64,000 bases of DNA from Seriola aureovittata (lineage: Eukaryota; Chordata; Actinopteri; Carangiformes; Carangidae), in the NCBI RefSeq assembly GCF_021018895.1, contig NC_079366.1:26630770-26694769 (forward strand), given 5' to 3'. Both the position numbers and the translations under genes were made by a program. Positions 11,350-24,699 of the stretch are shown here, in pieces. Every line of letters starts with the position of its first letter. Position 1 is the stretch's first letter. The notes beneath the pieces are model-generated. The model did not search any database. It worked only from the letters and a program-made list of their open reading frames with translations, and was not told the DNA's origin.

Positions 11350-11851
11350 CCCTCCTCTCCGCCGCTCCGGCAGCTCAGTTGACCAGCGTCGCAACCGAGC
11401 GATGCGCCTCCAGGAGAACCTCTACCTTTGTGCGGCGGGTTTGACATTCACATCGCAGCCTACACCCTCACGTGCGACTGACATTTAGTTTTTTCCCCCC
11501 CTCAGTAGTAATTTTTTTTTTTTAGCTTACGTCAGTTTCATTTTGAGAGAAAACTATTCACAGGACAAGGTTTTCGATCTGAAAACTGACCTCTCGAAAC
11601 AGGCATTTTTTCCCCCTCTTGAACGATCCCCTGTGGGAGGATTTGCTTTCACTGTACCGATTTCTTTTATTTTGAAACCAGCCGGTGTCAATTGATGATT
11701 TTATCGAAGATGGTACGGGAAACGCCGGACAAACTCGCTTGATTTTTGGTAAACTGTGTCCTCAGTTGTGTTTATTGGAGGCTCGAAAGCATCTTCAGGC
11801 AGACTACAGGGAGCAGAGGAGGCTGTTTGACTGTCTACAGGCTGTTATACG
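11350..11851 (+). promoter_or_regulatory. glis2: Probable glis2 promoter and non-coding first exon
   Basis: A locally CpG-containing block (CCGCCGCTCCGG, CAGCGTCGCAACCGAGCGATGCG, CGGGAAACGCCGG) in an otherwise AT-rich neighbourhood. It ends in a good donor, TATACG|GTAAAT at 11851/11852. It contains no long coding frame. GLIS2 genes generally have a non-coding first exon far upstream of the start codon, and no other candidate this good lies between here and 28.7 kb. The transcription start itself cannot be seen. Confidence 0.4.
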
Positions 11852-12584
11852 GTAAATGCTAACGAGACTCAACCGCTGGCTTGTCCTCTTTATCCTATCA
11901 ATCCTTTATGTTCCTCTATTGCTACTCATATTACTGTTCCTAATGTGTCGGTGCTGCTCAGGCATGAGTTTGACGTTGCTCTCAGTTTTCTTACATCTAC
12001 TATGACATCACCAGGCCATGTTAAAATTTACAGTCGAGACTTAATAATTTTAACCTTTATATAAAATCCTATTACAACTGCAATAGGAATTTACATTTTC
12101 ATATACAAGTCTGTTGGAGATGGGGTCCAAAAGGTGTCAGACTGTTTTGAATATGTAGTTTTATGCTACATGGTGTATGTTGTGTATGCGTGTGCATTGG
12201 TGAATTGTAGAAAAAGATGTAATCTGAGTGAATCTGTGTGCAAGTGTTTAGGTCCACAACCACTAAAAAATAATGAATGCTTAATGTACCTTTTACTTTT
12301 GAACATATCATAGTGTCAATGGTGGGCACAAGTTGACAAAAGAGTTATTTTCCCACAAAATTAAAATGCAATAGTAGTGTAAATCTTTTCAATATTTGGT
12401 GTTCCCCAAGTGTCTTTCCTTGGCCCTCTGTAATTCTACTTATAAACCTGTTGCAAAGACAAAACTGTAACTGTAGATAAATTCAGTTAAAAGATAAGTC
12501 CTGATATGATATTGCCCCTCTGTGTGTGTAGAAGATGATTGCATGTATAACATTATTCTCATGTAAATCAGTTGTGTTACATTT

Positions 12585-12915
12585 AAACTAAAATAAATCA
12601 ATTATTTAATTGATAAATTAGTCAATTAAAAGAGTCAATCTGCAATAATTTTGATAATTTGTTTATTGTTGAAAATAATATAATAGTTGCTGGTTCTAGC
12701 TTCTTAAATGTGAGAATTTGCTGCTTTTGTTTTTCTTATATAATAGTAACTAAAAATCTTTTATCAATATCAACAGTTTTGGACTAAAACATTTGAAGAC
12801 CTCACCTTGGATTTTGGAAATTTATTCTCTGACATTTTATGGACAAAAGAATCAGTTGAGAAAATAAGCAACTGATTCATTGATAATGAAAATAATTGTT
12901 ATTTGCAACCCTAGT
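12585..12915. repeat. Dispersed fish repeat fragment (ATTGATTA-rich, hAT-MITE-like)
   Basis: Runs of AATTGATAAATTAGTCAATT, later ACTGATTCATTGATAATGAA and ATTGTTATTTGCAACCCTAG, match a pattern I know from many percomorph genomes. Related short pieces occur near 16740-16790, 32390-32470 and 50530. Family assignment is from memory and unverified. Confidence 0.4.
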
Positions 12916-14289
12916 TCTATGCTCCTCTTCCTCTAGCTCGTCTCAGATATGGAGTTCCTCAGGGTGCTATCCTGGGCCCTCTGTTATTCTCCTTACATGT
13001 AGTTCTGCTTGGTGAAAACACTATGTTGATTTTAACTGATAATGAGTCTTTTTTGTCACAAACTTAAACATTAAGACCAGATATCTGCAGACGTGATGAA
13101 ATACTGGCACAGTGTTGATTACAAGAAGGAATATATATGGCTTGTACATAGTCCTCACCTGCAAAGTGACAGAATTATATATTTGTTCTTGGATTAAAAC
13201 AATTTATATGTTGAACAATGAAGCAGAAAATACATTTCATTTTGCTTCAAATAAACTAGTCTGTGTGAAGACAGAAAAGCTTGTTCTTACAGAGAGGTAT
13301 AGATGCAATGAAACATAAAAATGGGGATAATGGCACATTCGGAGGCATTTATAGTGTCGTAGTCAGTTGTATACAAGAAAAGTAATAGGAGTTGTACAAG
13401 AGAGGGTGGGAGAAAAGGTAAAATCTTGCCTAATGTACTTTCTCACCTCAGTACACCTGGCCAGTTGCTGAGTATAGTTTTTGTTGGATTGAAGGTTACG
13501 AAAAGTAAAAAAAAAAAAAAAAAAGGTCAGGCGCAGCCCCAAAATAATAAAAATGTGTGGAGAAATGGTTTCAGATGCTGTTCAGTTCCCATATTGGGAT
13601 ATTTTGCACTTACAAACAACCTTTTTTGTTGTTCAGGTATCAGGATCTGTCTGTGGCATTAATGGACAGTGTTTTAGTTTGTATATCTTGCTCTGATCCA
13701 AAGTGGGACCTTTGAGTATGACATGGTCATTCTGACCACGTGGACCAAGTGGAGAAGGGTGGAGACAAGACCTTTGCTTCCCTTGTTTTCCTCTCAGCAG
13801 TTTGGGTCATAACATCCCACAAGTCGTCTGCCCCCGTGACACCAATCATGACTCCTCATCCTCCCTATAGGATGATACGCCTCTGCATTAGTAAAACTTC
13901 CGAAACTCCAGCTGCACTGATTTTCATGCTTCACTTAAACTTAAACTCCACGGGGTCCCAAGAGGCAGGGCAGGTTTTGGGGAGTCACCCATGAGCACAC
14001 TAGCACCACTTAAACTCCTTAGTGATTTTTCTGTGATGCATCATGGTGGTCGAGACGAGGAGTTTTTCAGAATATGAGGTTTTCATGCGATGGCAGTGAT
14101 GTGCAGGTTGCAGGCTTGTTGCATCATGCTGTTCTCTAAAGGTTGGAGCGACGCTCATGGATGGATTTTAGAAAAGGCCCAGAGCCAAGCAAACTCCTTT
14201 CCTGTTGTTGTTGGGCGCGTCTGCTTAGCAGCCCCCTCTCCACCCACACTGTCTGCTGCAGGGTGGGAGGCTGCTCATACATATGGCAT

Positions 14290-14291
14290 AC

Positions 14292-14364
<73 letters not shown>
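14290..14364. repeat. (GT)n microsatellite
   Basis: About 34 GT units; on its 3' side begins the 0.9 kb purine-rich tract. Confidence 0.95.
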
Positions 14365-14374
14365 TCAGAATAGT

Positions 14375-15300
14375 GTGTATGTAGAAAGGAAGGAGGGAAG
14401 AAAGGAAGAATGATTGAAGGGCATGGGGGAAATAAGAACAGTAGAGTGAGAGTGTGAATAAAGTGAAAAAATGAAGAAAAGGCGAAAGAAAAATGTTACA
14501 GAAAGAAAGAAATGGGTGAAGAAGAGGTAGTCCAAGAAATAAAGGAGGCAAAACAAAGTAAAAAGAAAGTTGAGGGGTGAAGGAAGAGAGGTAGGGATGA
14601 ACGGCGACCTGATGACTGAGAGGTTTTTACAGTGACACCCAGCTGCAGTGTCCCCAGTTGGAATCGACTGTCGTCTGGATTCTGGAGTAAAGACGTAAAA
14701 TGCCTGAAAAAGTGAAAGAAGAAAAAGAAAAAAAAGAGAGTAACAAAGTGGAGTATAAGTAAATAAAAAAGCAAAGGAGGTAAACAATAGAAGAACGAAT
14801 GAATGATGGGAAGAAGGAGAGATGATGTAAAGAGGGAGAATAATAGAAGAAGAAAGAGAAAATGAAAGAAAACAAAGATTGGGAGAAAGTAAAATATAAG
14901 GAGGAAGAATGTGGAAGAAAAAAAGTAAAGGAAGAAAAATGGCAGAAGGAATGAAGGAAGCAAGGAATGCTTTAAAAAAAAAAAGTGACAGCAGATAGGA
15001 TTGAATATGATATGAAAGAAGTGATCACAAAACATGAAAAAGAAGTGAAGGAAAAAAGAATGGCGAATGGGATAATAAGGAGAAGATAAAAGAAAAATTG
15101 GCAAAAAAGAAAGAAAAAAGTGAAGGAAACAATGGCAGCAAGAAAGCATGAAGGACAGAATCCAGGAAGAAAAAAAGAGGAGGAGGAAGGGAAAAAGAAA
15201 GAAGGAAAGAGGAGAACGAAGGCAAAATAAAATACAAGGTGAAATATCCAAAGAAAGAAGAAGGTAAAGTAAGTGAAAGAAAGAAAGAAAGAAAACCCAA
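14375..15300 (+). repeat. Long purine-rich (GA/GAAA) tract
   Basis: Over roughly 900 bases the plus strand is overwhelmingly A and G (GAAAGGAAG, AAAGAAAG, GGAGGAAG variants) with few pyrimidines. It gives spurious long minus-strand frames rich in Phe, Ser and Leu, which should not be taken as a gene. Confidence 0.85.
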
Positions 15301-15532
15301 ACTGTTGTTATGCAACTGAAAGGGGAGTAGAGGGGGACCTGTGATGACCCTCCTCTTCCTCCTCCTCGTACCTCCAGCCATCCTGTGCTCCCAACCTGGA
15401 CCCCCACCCACCCACCCACCCACCCCACGCCCCCCACTGAAGCCCCCCATGTGGCTGCTGGGTTCGGCCCTCTGTTGTCTCCCTACTTTCCCTGCTGTTT
15501 GTACATGATGGGTTCAGCGGGTTCAGCCCAGC

Positions 15533-15540
15533 TATAAAAG
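15533..15540 (+). promoter_or_regulatory. TATA-box-like motif in glis2 intron 1
   Basis: TATAAAAG lies in a GC-rich setting (CCCAGCTATAAAAGCTCC), with CTCCCC and CCCACC boxes upstream. It could be an alternative glis2 promoter or chance; no donor with a matching exon is obvious. Confidence 0.25.
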
Positions 15541-15599
15541 CTCCACTCCCCCTCTTTCTCCCCTGCGGCACAGGCAGGAGTTAGCAGGCCTCATATGGG

Positions 15600-15825
15600 A
15601 GGAGGGTGGGAGGTGGTGGTGGTGGTGGTGGAGGAGGAGGAGGCCTCCCCTGGTTCTCCTCTTCTACATAACTCGTTTCGACTTTATTTTCTCCTCTCCT
15701 CTCCTCTCCTCTCCTCTCCTCTCCTCTCCTCTGTCCTCCTCTCTCCTCCTCTCCTCTCCTCCCCTCTCCTCTCCTCCCCTCTCCTCCCCTCTCCTCTCCT
15801 CTCCTCCCCTCTCCTCTCCTCTGGC
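15600..15825. repeat. (GGT)n/(GAG)n then (CTCCT)n low-complexity block
   Basis: A short GTGGTGG and GAGGAG stretch is followed from about 15688 by more than 20 CTCCT/CTCCCCT units. A further CT-rich/(CT)n region lies at 16335-16445. Confidence 0.9.
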
Positions 15826-17942
15826 TCGCTCGCTGGCTGTGGTATCGTTTTTGAGCCCAGCCCTGGACCAGACATTCATTTTTCTCCTCTTAGTTTCTAA
15901 CCACTAACTAACCACTGGCTCCCTGCATCCCCCCCCCCCTCTCCTCCATCTGAGGAATGTCTTATTCACCTCCTCTCTCTGTCTTCCTCCTCTGATTCCT
16001 ACATGCCAAAAGCTCACATGCATCTGTGCCAACATCTGCAAATAAACAGACAAATGTACACACATGCTTTGAGCACAGATAGCATCAACTTTGCCAACAT
16101 GCCGACACAGTTCAGTAAACACACAGACATGCACACACACAAAAAGAACCCCCCCCACCCACCCACCCCCCCATCAGTATGTGCCGACCACCTGTGAGGG
16201 TACACACACATCCATAAACCTCCCTTTCTTCTCCCTCTCTTTTCCGTTATCCTCCTGAGAGCCCAGCGCCGGGGCCTTCCCTTCCAAACCAAACATAGAC
16301 CAAATTCCGCAAACCCCACCCCAGCACCCCCCTCCATCACTCCCCCTTCACCCCTCTCTCTCCCCCCTTCTTATTCTCCTCTCCCCTCCCTTCCACTCGC
16401 TGCCTCTCTCTCTCTCTCTCTCTCTCTTTCTTCTCTTTCTTTTCGGCCTGTATTTGAGGAAGGAGGCAAATGAAAAAGGCCTGACACAGAGAGGGAGTGA
16501 ATCAGGAGCAAAGAAAAAAGTATGTCTTGGCAAAGTTGGGAATAATGATTGTAAAGAGGGATCAAGTGGCATGGCAGATGGGCGTAGGATCAGAAACGGG
16601 CAGAAATGGTCCATAGATGTGGACTACAATGGGCCGAGTGTTGGCTTATTTCCTGGCTGCTTTGATGATGCTGAACCATTGCTTTGCCGCCCGCCTCTAT
16701 AGTTTTTAGCTGCAGCTAACGGATCACATGTAATCAGATGGTTGTTTCTTCAAATAATCAATTGATCATCTAGTCAATAGAAACCTGCCCCTCAGTTTCC
16801 CAGAGAAGCAAGGATCCTCGGGACACTGGAATCATTGTATTGTATTGGGTTCATTTTCTGTTGAATTTTTTCAGCACTATTCTCCACTTGGTGATATATA
16901 ACGGACAGAAATGACAACTTTCGATTTAAATAACGGAATACCGTGCAAGTGAAATAGTGATATTAAAAACATCCTCGCAAAATACTGTAGGTGGTGCTGG
17001 AAGATTGGTGGCGCAACAGCTCGTTGAGTTAGTTGCAACATCATTTCCAGACGAAGAAGTCAATATTAGGCAATTCTGGAAAACCCTGAATTACATTCGA
17101 TGACCACATTTGAGGTTTTTTTTTTTGTTTTTTATGTCCACTGCCTATGTTTTTTTTTTCTTTGTTTACCATCTGCCACATGGTTTGGTTGAAAACACTT
17201 GATCCATCTTAGAGGCTAACTGGTGTAACTGCTGTAGGTCCTCGGAGTAAGATGTCAGTATTTAGATATAATGAATAATATATTGAATGATGCACTTTTT
17301 TCGATACTTATTCCCTTCCTGTCCACCTGTCTCTCTTGCTTCAACTATGTTGTTCACTTTTCACAGTGTCTGTTCTCTCCTAATCCCTTCCTTTCATCAA
17401 CTCTTTTCTCACCCTTAAGGTGCAAAGACCATTCTCTGTTTTGTTAAGATTCAGACCCACATACGCCGAGCTACTTGACGCAAATCCACAGAAATCAGGG
17501 TGAAATTGGCGGGTAGGTTTAACTCAGTGATTCATTGTTTTGAAGACTTTTGAAGGAAACTGCAGCGTTTATTTACCTGTGTAGCAGCTTTTCCTCGCCC
17601 TCACAAGTGCTTGCTGGCAGGATGGAAAAGCTTTAAGGTGGTTTGACCCTGAAACCGCAGTAGAAATGAGTACAAATTGGATTTTTTTTATTTCAAATGG
17701 CATGTAACTCCTATACACAGAGACCATTGAATAGCAGTTCTACAGGCCTCATAATGCCTGTTAGCATTAAAATGTTATTGATTCTTCCTGCTTAACTCTC
17801 CGCTGACTTTTTTCCAGCTCATTACTCTGTTATTTGATGGAGCCCTTTTCCCTTTCTCTCCCTCTTTGTTTCCCCACTGAGAATGAGAGGAACGGCCTAC
17901 AGTACAGCTGGGATTGGTTATTATTTACTGACTTGGCACGCG

Positions 17943-17943
<1 letters not shown>

Positions 17944-18004
<61 letters not shown>

Positions 18005-18024
18005 CATGCATACACACACACACA
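17944..18024. repeat. (CA)n microsatellite
   Basis: About 30 CA units, interrupted by TGCATGCATA. Confidence 0.95.
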
Positions 18025-18119
18025 GTGGAAACAAATTGGGTGAATCTGCTCTGCACGTAGGAATGTGAGGCGCATGTGTTTGTGTGTTTTAGGTCTGGAT
18101 GACAGAGCTGAGGGAATGA

Positions 18120-18560
18120 AAGAGGGACGTAGAGAGAGAAAGAAAGGAAAAAGAAAGACATAAAGGAGGAGAAAGACAGAACAGACAGAAAGAGAAGGAA
18201 AATGACAGAGAGAGAGGGAGAGAGAGGAAAAGAGTTTGATTTCTGGGATACAGACTGATCTTGGCCTCGTCTGTCATCGAAGGTTAAAAACACTTTTCTC
18301 CCTCAGTCTTTCTGTCTCTCTTCACCAACTCCCCTCCTTCCTTTCTCTGTCTTTCATTTCCTATTGTTTCTTCCCTATTTCTTCCTTTCCGTCTTCATAC
18401 TTTCAACACAACCCAGAATATCTGCACTCATCCCATGGACCTCTTCTTCACCCTCCTCTCCATCTTTAGTCTTTCTCTTTCCCTCAGTCCTCAGAGGGCG
18501 TCGGTGGATGAAAGGATCGTGGAGGGGGGGGGGGGGGGGGGGGGTCTGTTGCTCCGCTGG
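18120..18560. repeat. Purine-rich then pyrimidine-rich tract with poly-G run
   Basis: AGAGAAAG-type purine runs (18120-18235), then a CT-rich stretch (18295-18490), then an uninterrupted G run of about 20 at 18523-18543. Homopolymer length is prone to sequencing error. Confidence 0.7.
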
Positions 18561-19314
18561 CTGATGGTGAGGAATTACAGGGAGGGAAAGCAGAGAAGAG
18601 AAGTGAAGAGGTTTCTGTGTTGACCTTGTCCCGCTGCCAAACGGTTGGATGGAGGTGGTGCAAGGGATTATGGGTGGGGGTTATGAGTGAGGAGAAGGTA
18701 TAGGGAGAGAAATAAATGAAGAGAGACAAAGCGGAGAGTGGGCGATCTACTATTATGCAAGAAAAAAGATTAGGAGAGAGAAAGTTGTGGTGGGAGAAAT
18801 GAGACAGTAAGATACACACACGTCTTAATTCAGAAGCTCAAACAAAACATCTTAAAAACAAGGATTCAACAACAGAAATAAACATACGCCCCCACCCCCA
18901 TCCCCCTCCCCGAGGTGTAATTGCTGCGATCTGCTCAGTGTCAGTGCCATCTTCCTCTCCTTGACTATATACACAACCAGTGTTTGAGTTTGTGCCTCTC
19001 AGGGAGGCTGTGATATTAAACTCTAAATATACTTTCACAAATGTAATGATTTATGTGATTTTTGAAGTAAAACTTCTTTATGACATCGACTTTCACTCCA
19101 AGCCACTGAAAATAGAAGTTTCTGATTGGTTGGCAGACGTCTGTTAGACTCATTTAAAAGGAGACTGAAAAAAGATTTGGTCAACAGTTAAATAACTGAT
19201 CTAAATCAATGCACTGAGTATATTAAACTGCAGTCAACCAACAAGAGTGGTTCTGCTTGATGTTACCAAATGATGAAACAGACTTAACCATGTGCTGAAC
19301 CGACTGGAGAGAAA

Positions 19315-19800
19315 CTTTAAAGGAGCTATTTGTAAGTTTTGCTACACAGTCAGCGTCTCCAGCAACGCCAATGTTAGCTGTTGTCTCTATCATGTCTATT
19401 TCTGCTACTGAAGTTAGCATGCTAACCAGTTAGCTCTGGCCTGTCACTGTAGCCTCCAACCTGCCCTGAAGTCGTAGCGCTGCTCAGAGGGCGTATTATA
19501 ACCTCTTGTCTTGTAAACGTAACGATGGCTGAAGCTCTATTGTCCAGCTCTAGTCACTAACGTGATGTGTCTGCTGTTTGGTGGTGGGCTTATATAGCCT
19601 ACAGTGGGTTTAACAAAGCGTTCTGGCTGAAAACAACACTATTACAACCACAGCAGTGAAGTTAAAACCAAAACAACTCCACAGAGCTGAGGGCAAATGC
19701 AGAGCAGGTGACGACTCTCTCTCTCTCTCTTTCGTGTTACACATAGTCTTTTAAACCATTGTTAATATAATAATACTGATTAGCGCAGCTTTAAAATATG
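19315..19800 (+). repeat. Dispersed fish repeat (AGGAGCTATTTGTAAG type)
   Basis: Starts near AAAGGAGCTATTTGTAAGTT and ends near TGATTAGCGCAGCTTTAAAA. The opening matches an interspersed repeat I recognise from percomorph genomes; it contains TTAGCATGCTAACCAGTTAG. No coding frame. Confidence 0.4.
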
Positions 19801-22800
19801 TAAATAAGTACAATTAGCTCTGATTCTGTAAAGAAAAAGTTTTCCGTATAGCTTCCCTCTATGAGAACATGATTAAAATTAGTAAACATCATAGTCAGCT
19901 GTGAAGGAAGCAGCCAGGGAGGAAGATGATCCAAACAAAACTTGCTCCAAACTGGTATCATCTTGGAGTTTGTATATTATGACTATACATGGTTAAGTTC
20001 ATCTTTGAGCTTCAGGGGGATGAACTGGGATGAGGTGGGTTTATCCGTTATTACAGCCCCAGCTGATTTCCTTTCCATTCGTACAGCCCCCATCTTTCTC
20101 CAGATATTTGTTTTCTGTCCACTGTTTGTCTAAGAATGAACTCCATTGACTTCTTTCTATTATCCTTACTCTCTGTTTGCAACATTTGTAAAGGTCGTTT
20201 TTCATCTCCATACACTCAGTTAACAGTATTTTGCAGAAAAAAAAAAAAAAAAAAGTGTAATTCAACGATTTGTGCTGAACTGCTTCGTGCTCTGTGGCTA
20301 GAGTTTCCACTTTTTCCAACATGGTGTTCAACAACCCAGAGATTGTGTCTGAACTTGTTCCACTCTGTAACTGTGGACAGGAAATACAACAGTTTTTGCA
20401 GTCATGAAAAATGGAGCTCTGCCTCTCACTGAGAATGTGTCAAGGCTGCACTGCATTCTGGTCTATTGGAAAAAAAAAAGAAAACTAGACTAGAGGAACA
20501 AATAATACCAAAACTAAACCGTGTTAACATATTCCACAGAAAAAAAGTCTAATTTTAAAGATCACTTAAGACATTAAGAAAAATTCTCCAACAAATAAAA
20601 AAGGATTCAATAAATGTATCACCGCCTCTCACTGTGCTTTTAGCATTTAATATTCTTCTATACAAACTTATGTTGTTATGACAATGTCGAATAACTGTAT
20701 ATAATTTGTAGTACTTACTTTAGCCTGTGTCAAACAGTAAAATATAACTGCTTGTCCACCTATTTAGCATTTGTAAGCAGTAGACAAACATTTCATAAAT
20801 AGTTTATAACACACTGTAATAAAGTCTTATGCAGCTTTAAGGACATTTTTAACTGTTGATTATAACATCATCCCTTTTCAGTTCATGTCAGGTGTGTACC
20901 ACTGCAAAGACATGAACTTCCAGGGACGTTGTTGTCAACGGTAGTGAGAAAGTAAGAAATTCTGTGTTCAGACTTTTTGGGACTGCGGCTGTACTAAGCC
21001 CTGGCTGAAGGGTCTTAGTCTTTAGGTGCATTCACACTGGAGTTTGCTCCCCATTGATTTCTGTGAGGTAGGGGGGGAGATGCATTCACTTCAGGTCACA
21101 AGTTGACCCGCCTCTTTCAGTTCAAGCTAATTGGATGTTGACATGTGAAATCGTTAGGCGTCGGTTTGAGAGAGGAGGTGGGTTTGAACTCAACACCTCC
21201 ACAGAAACAACCCCACATGTGTGTTGTTGAATTTCATACCACATTATTTCTGTTGCTTAAGTTTCATTTTAGTAAATGTCATTGTTAAATTATTGGTCAT
21301 GCATGGAAAAAGTCCTTGTGACAAGTGTTAAACGTTAGGAGTCCAGTTTTGATAGAGCCCAGGAGCCAATTGTGTCTTTATTCTCTTAAAAAAAAAATCA
21401 ACTAACATTGTTAAACTGATGCTCGCTGTGATTTAAAATGAGTTTAGCGATGTACAGAGAGTCTGGAAAGAGCATTTTTTTTCAAGTGAAGAACTAAATA
21501 ATCCCTGTTTTGAGTGATTACTCCCCGTTCCTCCTCCCTCGACAGCCGCCACCACTCCCCTTCTAAGTGGTGAAGACGCCAGTGTCAGTGCGAGAGACAG
21601 TGCAGGCTCTACTGGTGGCGATTGCAGACTGGCTCTGCAGAGTTGCATCACTTAGCGCTGCCGAGACGCAAGAGAGAGAGAGAGAGAGAGAATGAGAGGG
21701 AGAGAGAGAGGGAGGATAATACTGAGGCAAATAATGGGAAAAGTGTGAGGAGAGGAAAGGGTGGAACCCACGTCTGACTCCCACAGCTTCCCTCCCTGTT
21801 GTTGCCCGCTTTCACCGCCTGTCTCCCCATATGATGCTGCGTTTTTTCTCGTCCTGAGGAAAATTCACCCTCCTGAATGCTGGCATAAAGAACGTGCTGT
21901 GAATCACAGCTGACATCACACAAAGCAGTGGTTCAACACATGCACAAGTTGTGAACACTGACAGTAAATTTCCTTTTTGCTGCCGTGGCGGCAGAAACCA
22001 CCTAAGTGCAGTGGCAGTGGTTGTGTTTTTGTGACTTGAGTTTGAAAGGCGATACGGTCATTAGTGTTCTGGATGATGTTCATAGGCTGGGGTTCTTGAA
22101 AACAGTCAAAAACATACAGTATTGTGTCATTTGAAAAAAACTTTTTGACGTCAATAAGAAAAAGAAGAACTGTTGTTTGTTTTCCACTTAAAAAAAATAA
22201 CTTCTTGCCTTCAAGTTTTTCTTGTTGTCTCCATTTCACCACAGACTGTGTGGTAAGAGGAACCCCCTGTTGTTTTCTCCATTATTCTCATCCCATGTCT
22301 GTGTCCTCAGAACCCCTTTTTTGTTCTCATTGCAAACCACTCTTTGCTTTTGTCCACTGCTGTTGAAGCAGGTGTCCACTTTCAGCCAATTGCAGACATT
22401 TCCCATGACTGCAATCACAGCCCTTCACATTCAGTCTCTCTCCTCCTGCGTCTGTATGCCTCCGAGTCACAAAAACAAAGTCTCCTGCCATCGTTGCTGT
22501 TGCAGCAGCATTGCATAATACCTTATAAGGACGTAGGATGGAAAGATCAAAGGATGTAACCCCTAAAAAAAACAAGGACTGGCATCATTCCTGGAGTGAT
22601 GGACTGTCTTGTGGTGCTCCTCCCTTTTTCTAGAAGTTTCTCTGCTTACACATCAAACACTGAAATCCCCTTCCCTGAAATACCCTGAAATACAAACTTT
22701 TAAAACCAACTTTTCTTTCTCCAATCCTTCTCTAGATTTGAGAAAGTTGAGATTCTGTCTCTTATATTTTACACTTTAGATTTTTCTTTAATTTATCAGA

Positions 22801-24699
22801 TGTGTTTAGAAGAGGAAGATAAACAACAGAATGAGGAGAAAATGAAAGTGATGTGTCACAACACATAGATCCACAAATTTGAACAATTCTGCTATGATAG
22901 AGTGGCAAGAAGTGGACATGAAAAATGGAAAAGGGAGTTCAAAAATGCACTGGAGAATAAAAAATGAGAGAGAAGAAAAAGGAGTGGGAGGTGCAGAGGG
23001 CCGAGGAGAGGGGAGGAGAACGGGAGAGGTATGCTCTGCTGGAGGACTGGGAGAGGAAAACCACAGGAAGGAGTGAGAGGGAGGGAAGTAAAGAGAGACA
23101 GGAGTAAAAAAAAAAAAAAAAAAACAGGGAGGAAGAGGCCAGACCAGGGCGCTGTGGAAGCAAAGGTTTCCTGTGAGAGGAGGAAAAACTGTGTGTGTAT
23201 TAGTGTATGTACGTGCACCCAAGGGACAGTCGCTCTGTGTATGTGTCTGCACTGATTTACATATAATTGTGTGAAAGACATTTTAGTTTCTTGTTTGTTT
23301 CTATGAGAAACTATCATTTTTCTAAGTGAGGTTTGGTGTGTATTCGCATGTTGCATGTGTATACGCATGTGTAAACTGTGCACGCTAAGGACGCGTGGGG
23401 GCATCACCAACACAGTTTGCGAAGTATGTGTGAACCAGTTTACATACAAGTGTGTCATTGTAAGTTATTATCTGCAAATGTTGAAATGCTTTTAAGTGTA
23501 AATTGAGGTTCATTTGCATGTACAAGTGTGTATGCATGTGTAATCTGTTGTGTAAGTGCACCAAGAAGCTGCAGACCTCAGAATATGGGTGTTACCAAAC
23601 GTATATATAAGCACATGCACATGCTCTGTGCTGCTTATGTTTTTGTGTGTGGACTTGTATTGCTATCTTGGTGAGGACTCATTTCAGTGTAGCGGCGTTG
23701 TGAGGACAGTTCTGGATTGTAGGGATGTTTTGATTGGTCTTCAGCACTTCAAAGAACAGATTGACGGTTAAGATTTGGTTTTAAGGTTAGGCTTTGGGTA
23801 AGGGCAGGGGCTAGGCGTGTAGTTGAGATGATTAATTTTAGGGGCTAAGGAGTGCATTTTTTCACAAACGGTCCTCATAAGTATAGACGGACAAACGTGT
23901 GTGTGTGTCACTATATGTGACTGTGTGCAAGTGTGTGAACAGTCAGAGTATGTGTTTTGCTAGGCAGTAGGGGATCCATAAGAGGGTCCGGGCATGCTGC
24001 CCAAACGCAGGTCATTGAGGGAAAAGAGGGGGAGGAGCTGCTGGAGGTGGTGGTTGTGGTGGTGGTGGAGGGGGGGGGCTCACGTGTGGTTATGATTCTT
24101 GCGCATGTCTGGTGTGATTTCAGCCTGCATGCGTGCCTGGATACATATGGTCCTGTATGTGCGTGCCTTCACAATACCTCCAAATAGCAGAGTGCGTGTG
24201 TGTGTGTGTGTGTGAGAGAAGTCAGCGAGGTTGCCGTGGAATGTGAAACCAGTGTGGTGAGGTAGCTGGCAGGACGGCAGAAGGACCTAAACACTGACTT
24301 CATTGTGGTTTAGCCTCTGCCTCATATTATGTCGGGGGATCCTGTCGGTGATTGTGGAAGAATTTGTGGTGACAGCAAGTTTAGAAGTTAAAGAGGTGTA
24401 CATGTAGCTGGAAAGTTGCCGGTTTGAATCCAGTCAGTGAAAATAAAATTAAGAATGCTCTTGCTGCCAGCTATCATTAAAGAGCTATATAGCGAGACAC
24501 CCAATGGAGGTTTTGCAGTTTTGTCACAAATCTACTTGCAGCCCACGTCTGGCGCCATTTAGGAGGTCCGCTGGAGGCAAACGCTAAATATACAGTATAA
24601 CTACTGTCTAGAAAAACAGACACCTGAAAACATGTCTGTGCTGTGTGTGTGTAAGGTTTCAAGTGAAAGTGAAAAGTCCGCCAGACAGATTTGTTTCCA

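Noticed and set aside
11024..11488. Open frames through the (AC)n and CT-rich DNA
   Set aside because: Dipeptide repeats (His-Thr, Cys-Val) from microsatellite reading; no unique coding sequence.
14496..15437. 313-codon minus-strand open frame
   Set aside because: Produced by the purine-rich tract; composed mainly of Phe, Ser, Leu and Pro with no domain or splice support.
15664..15900. Arg/Glu/Gly-rich frames in the CTCCT array
   Set aside because: Simple repeat translation.
23900..24220. CRISPR-like or other regular spaced repeats
   Set aside because: Only GT-rich simple sequence; no direct repeats with unique spacers anywhere, and the organism is an animal.
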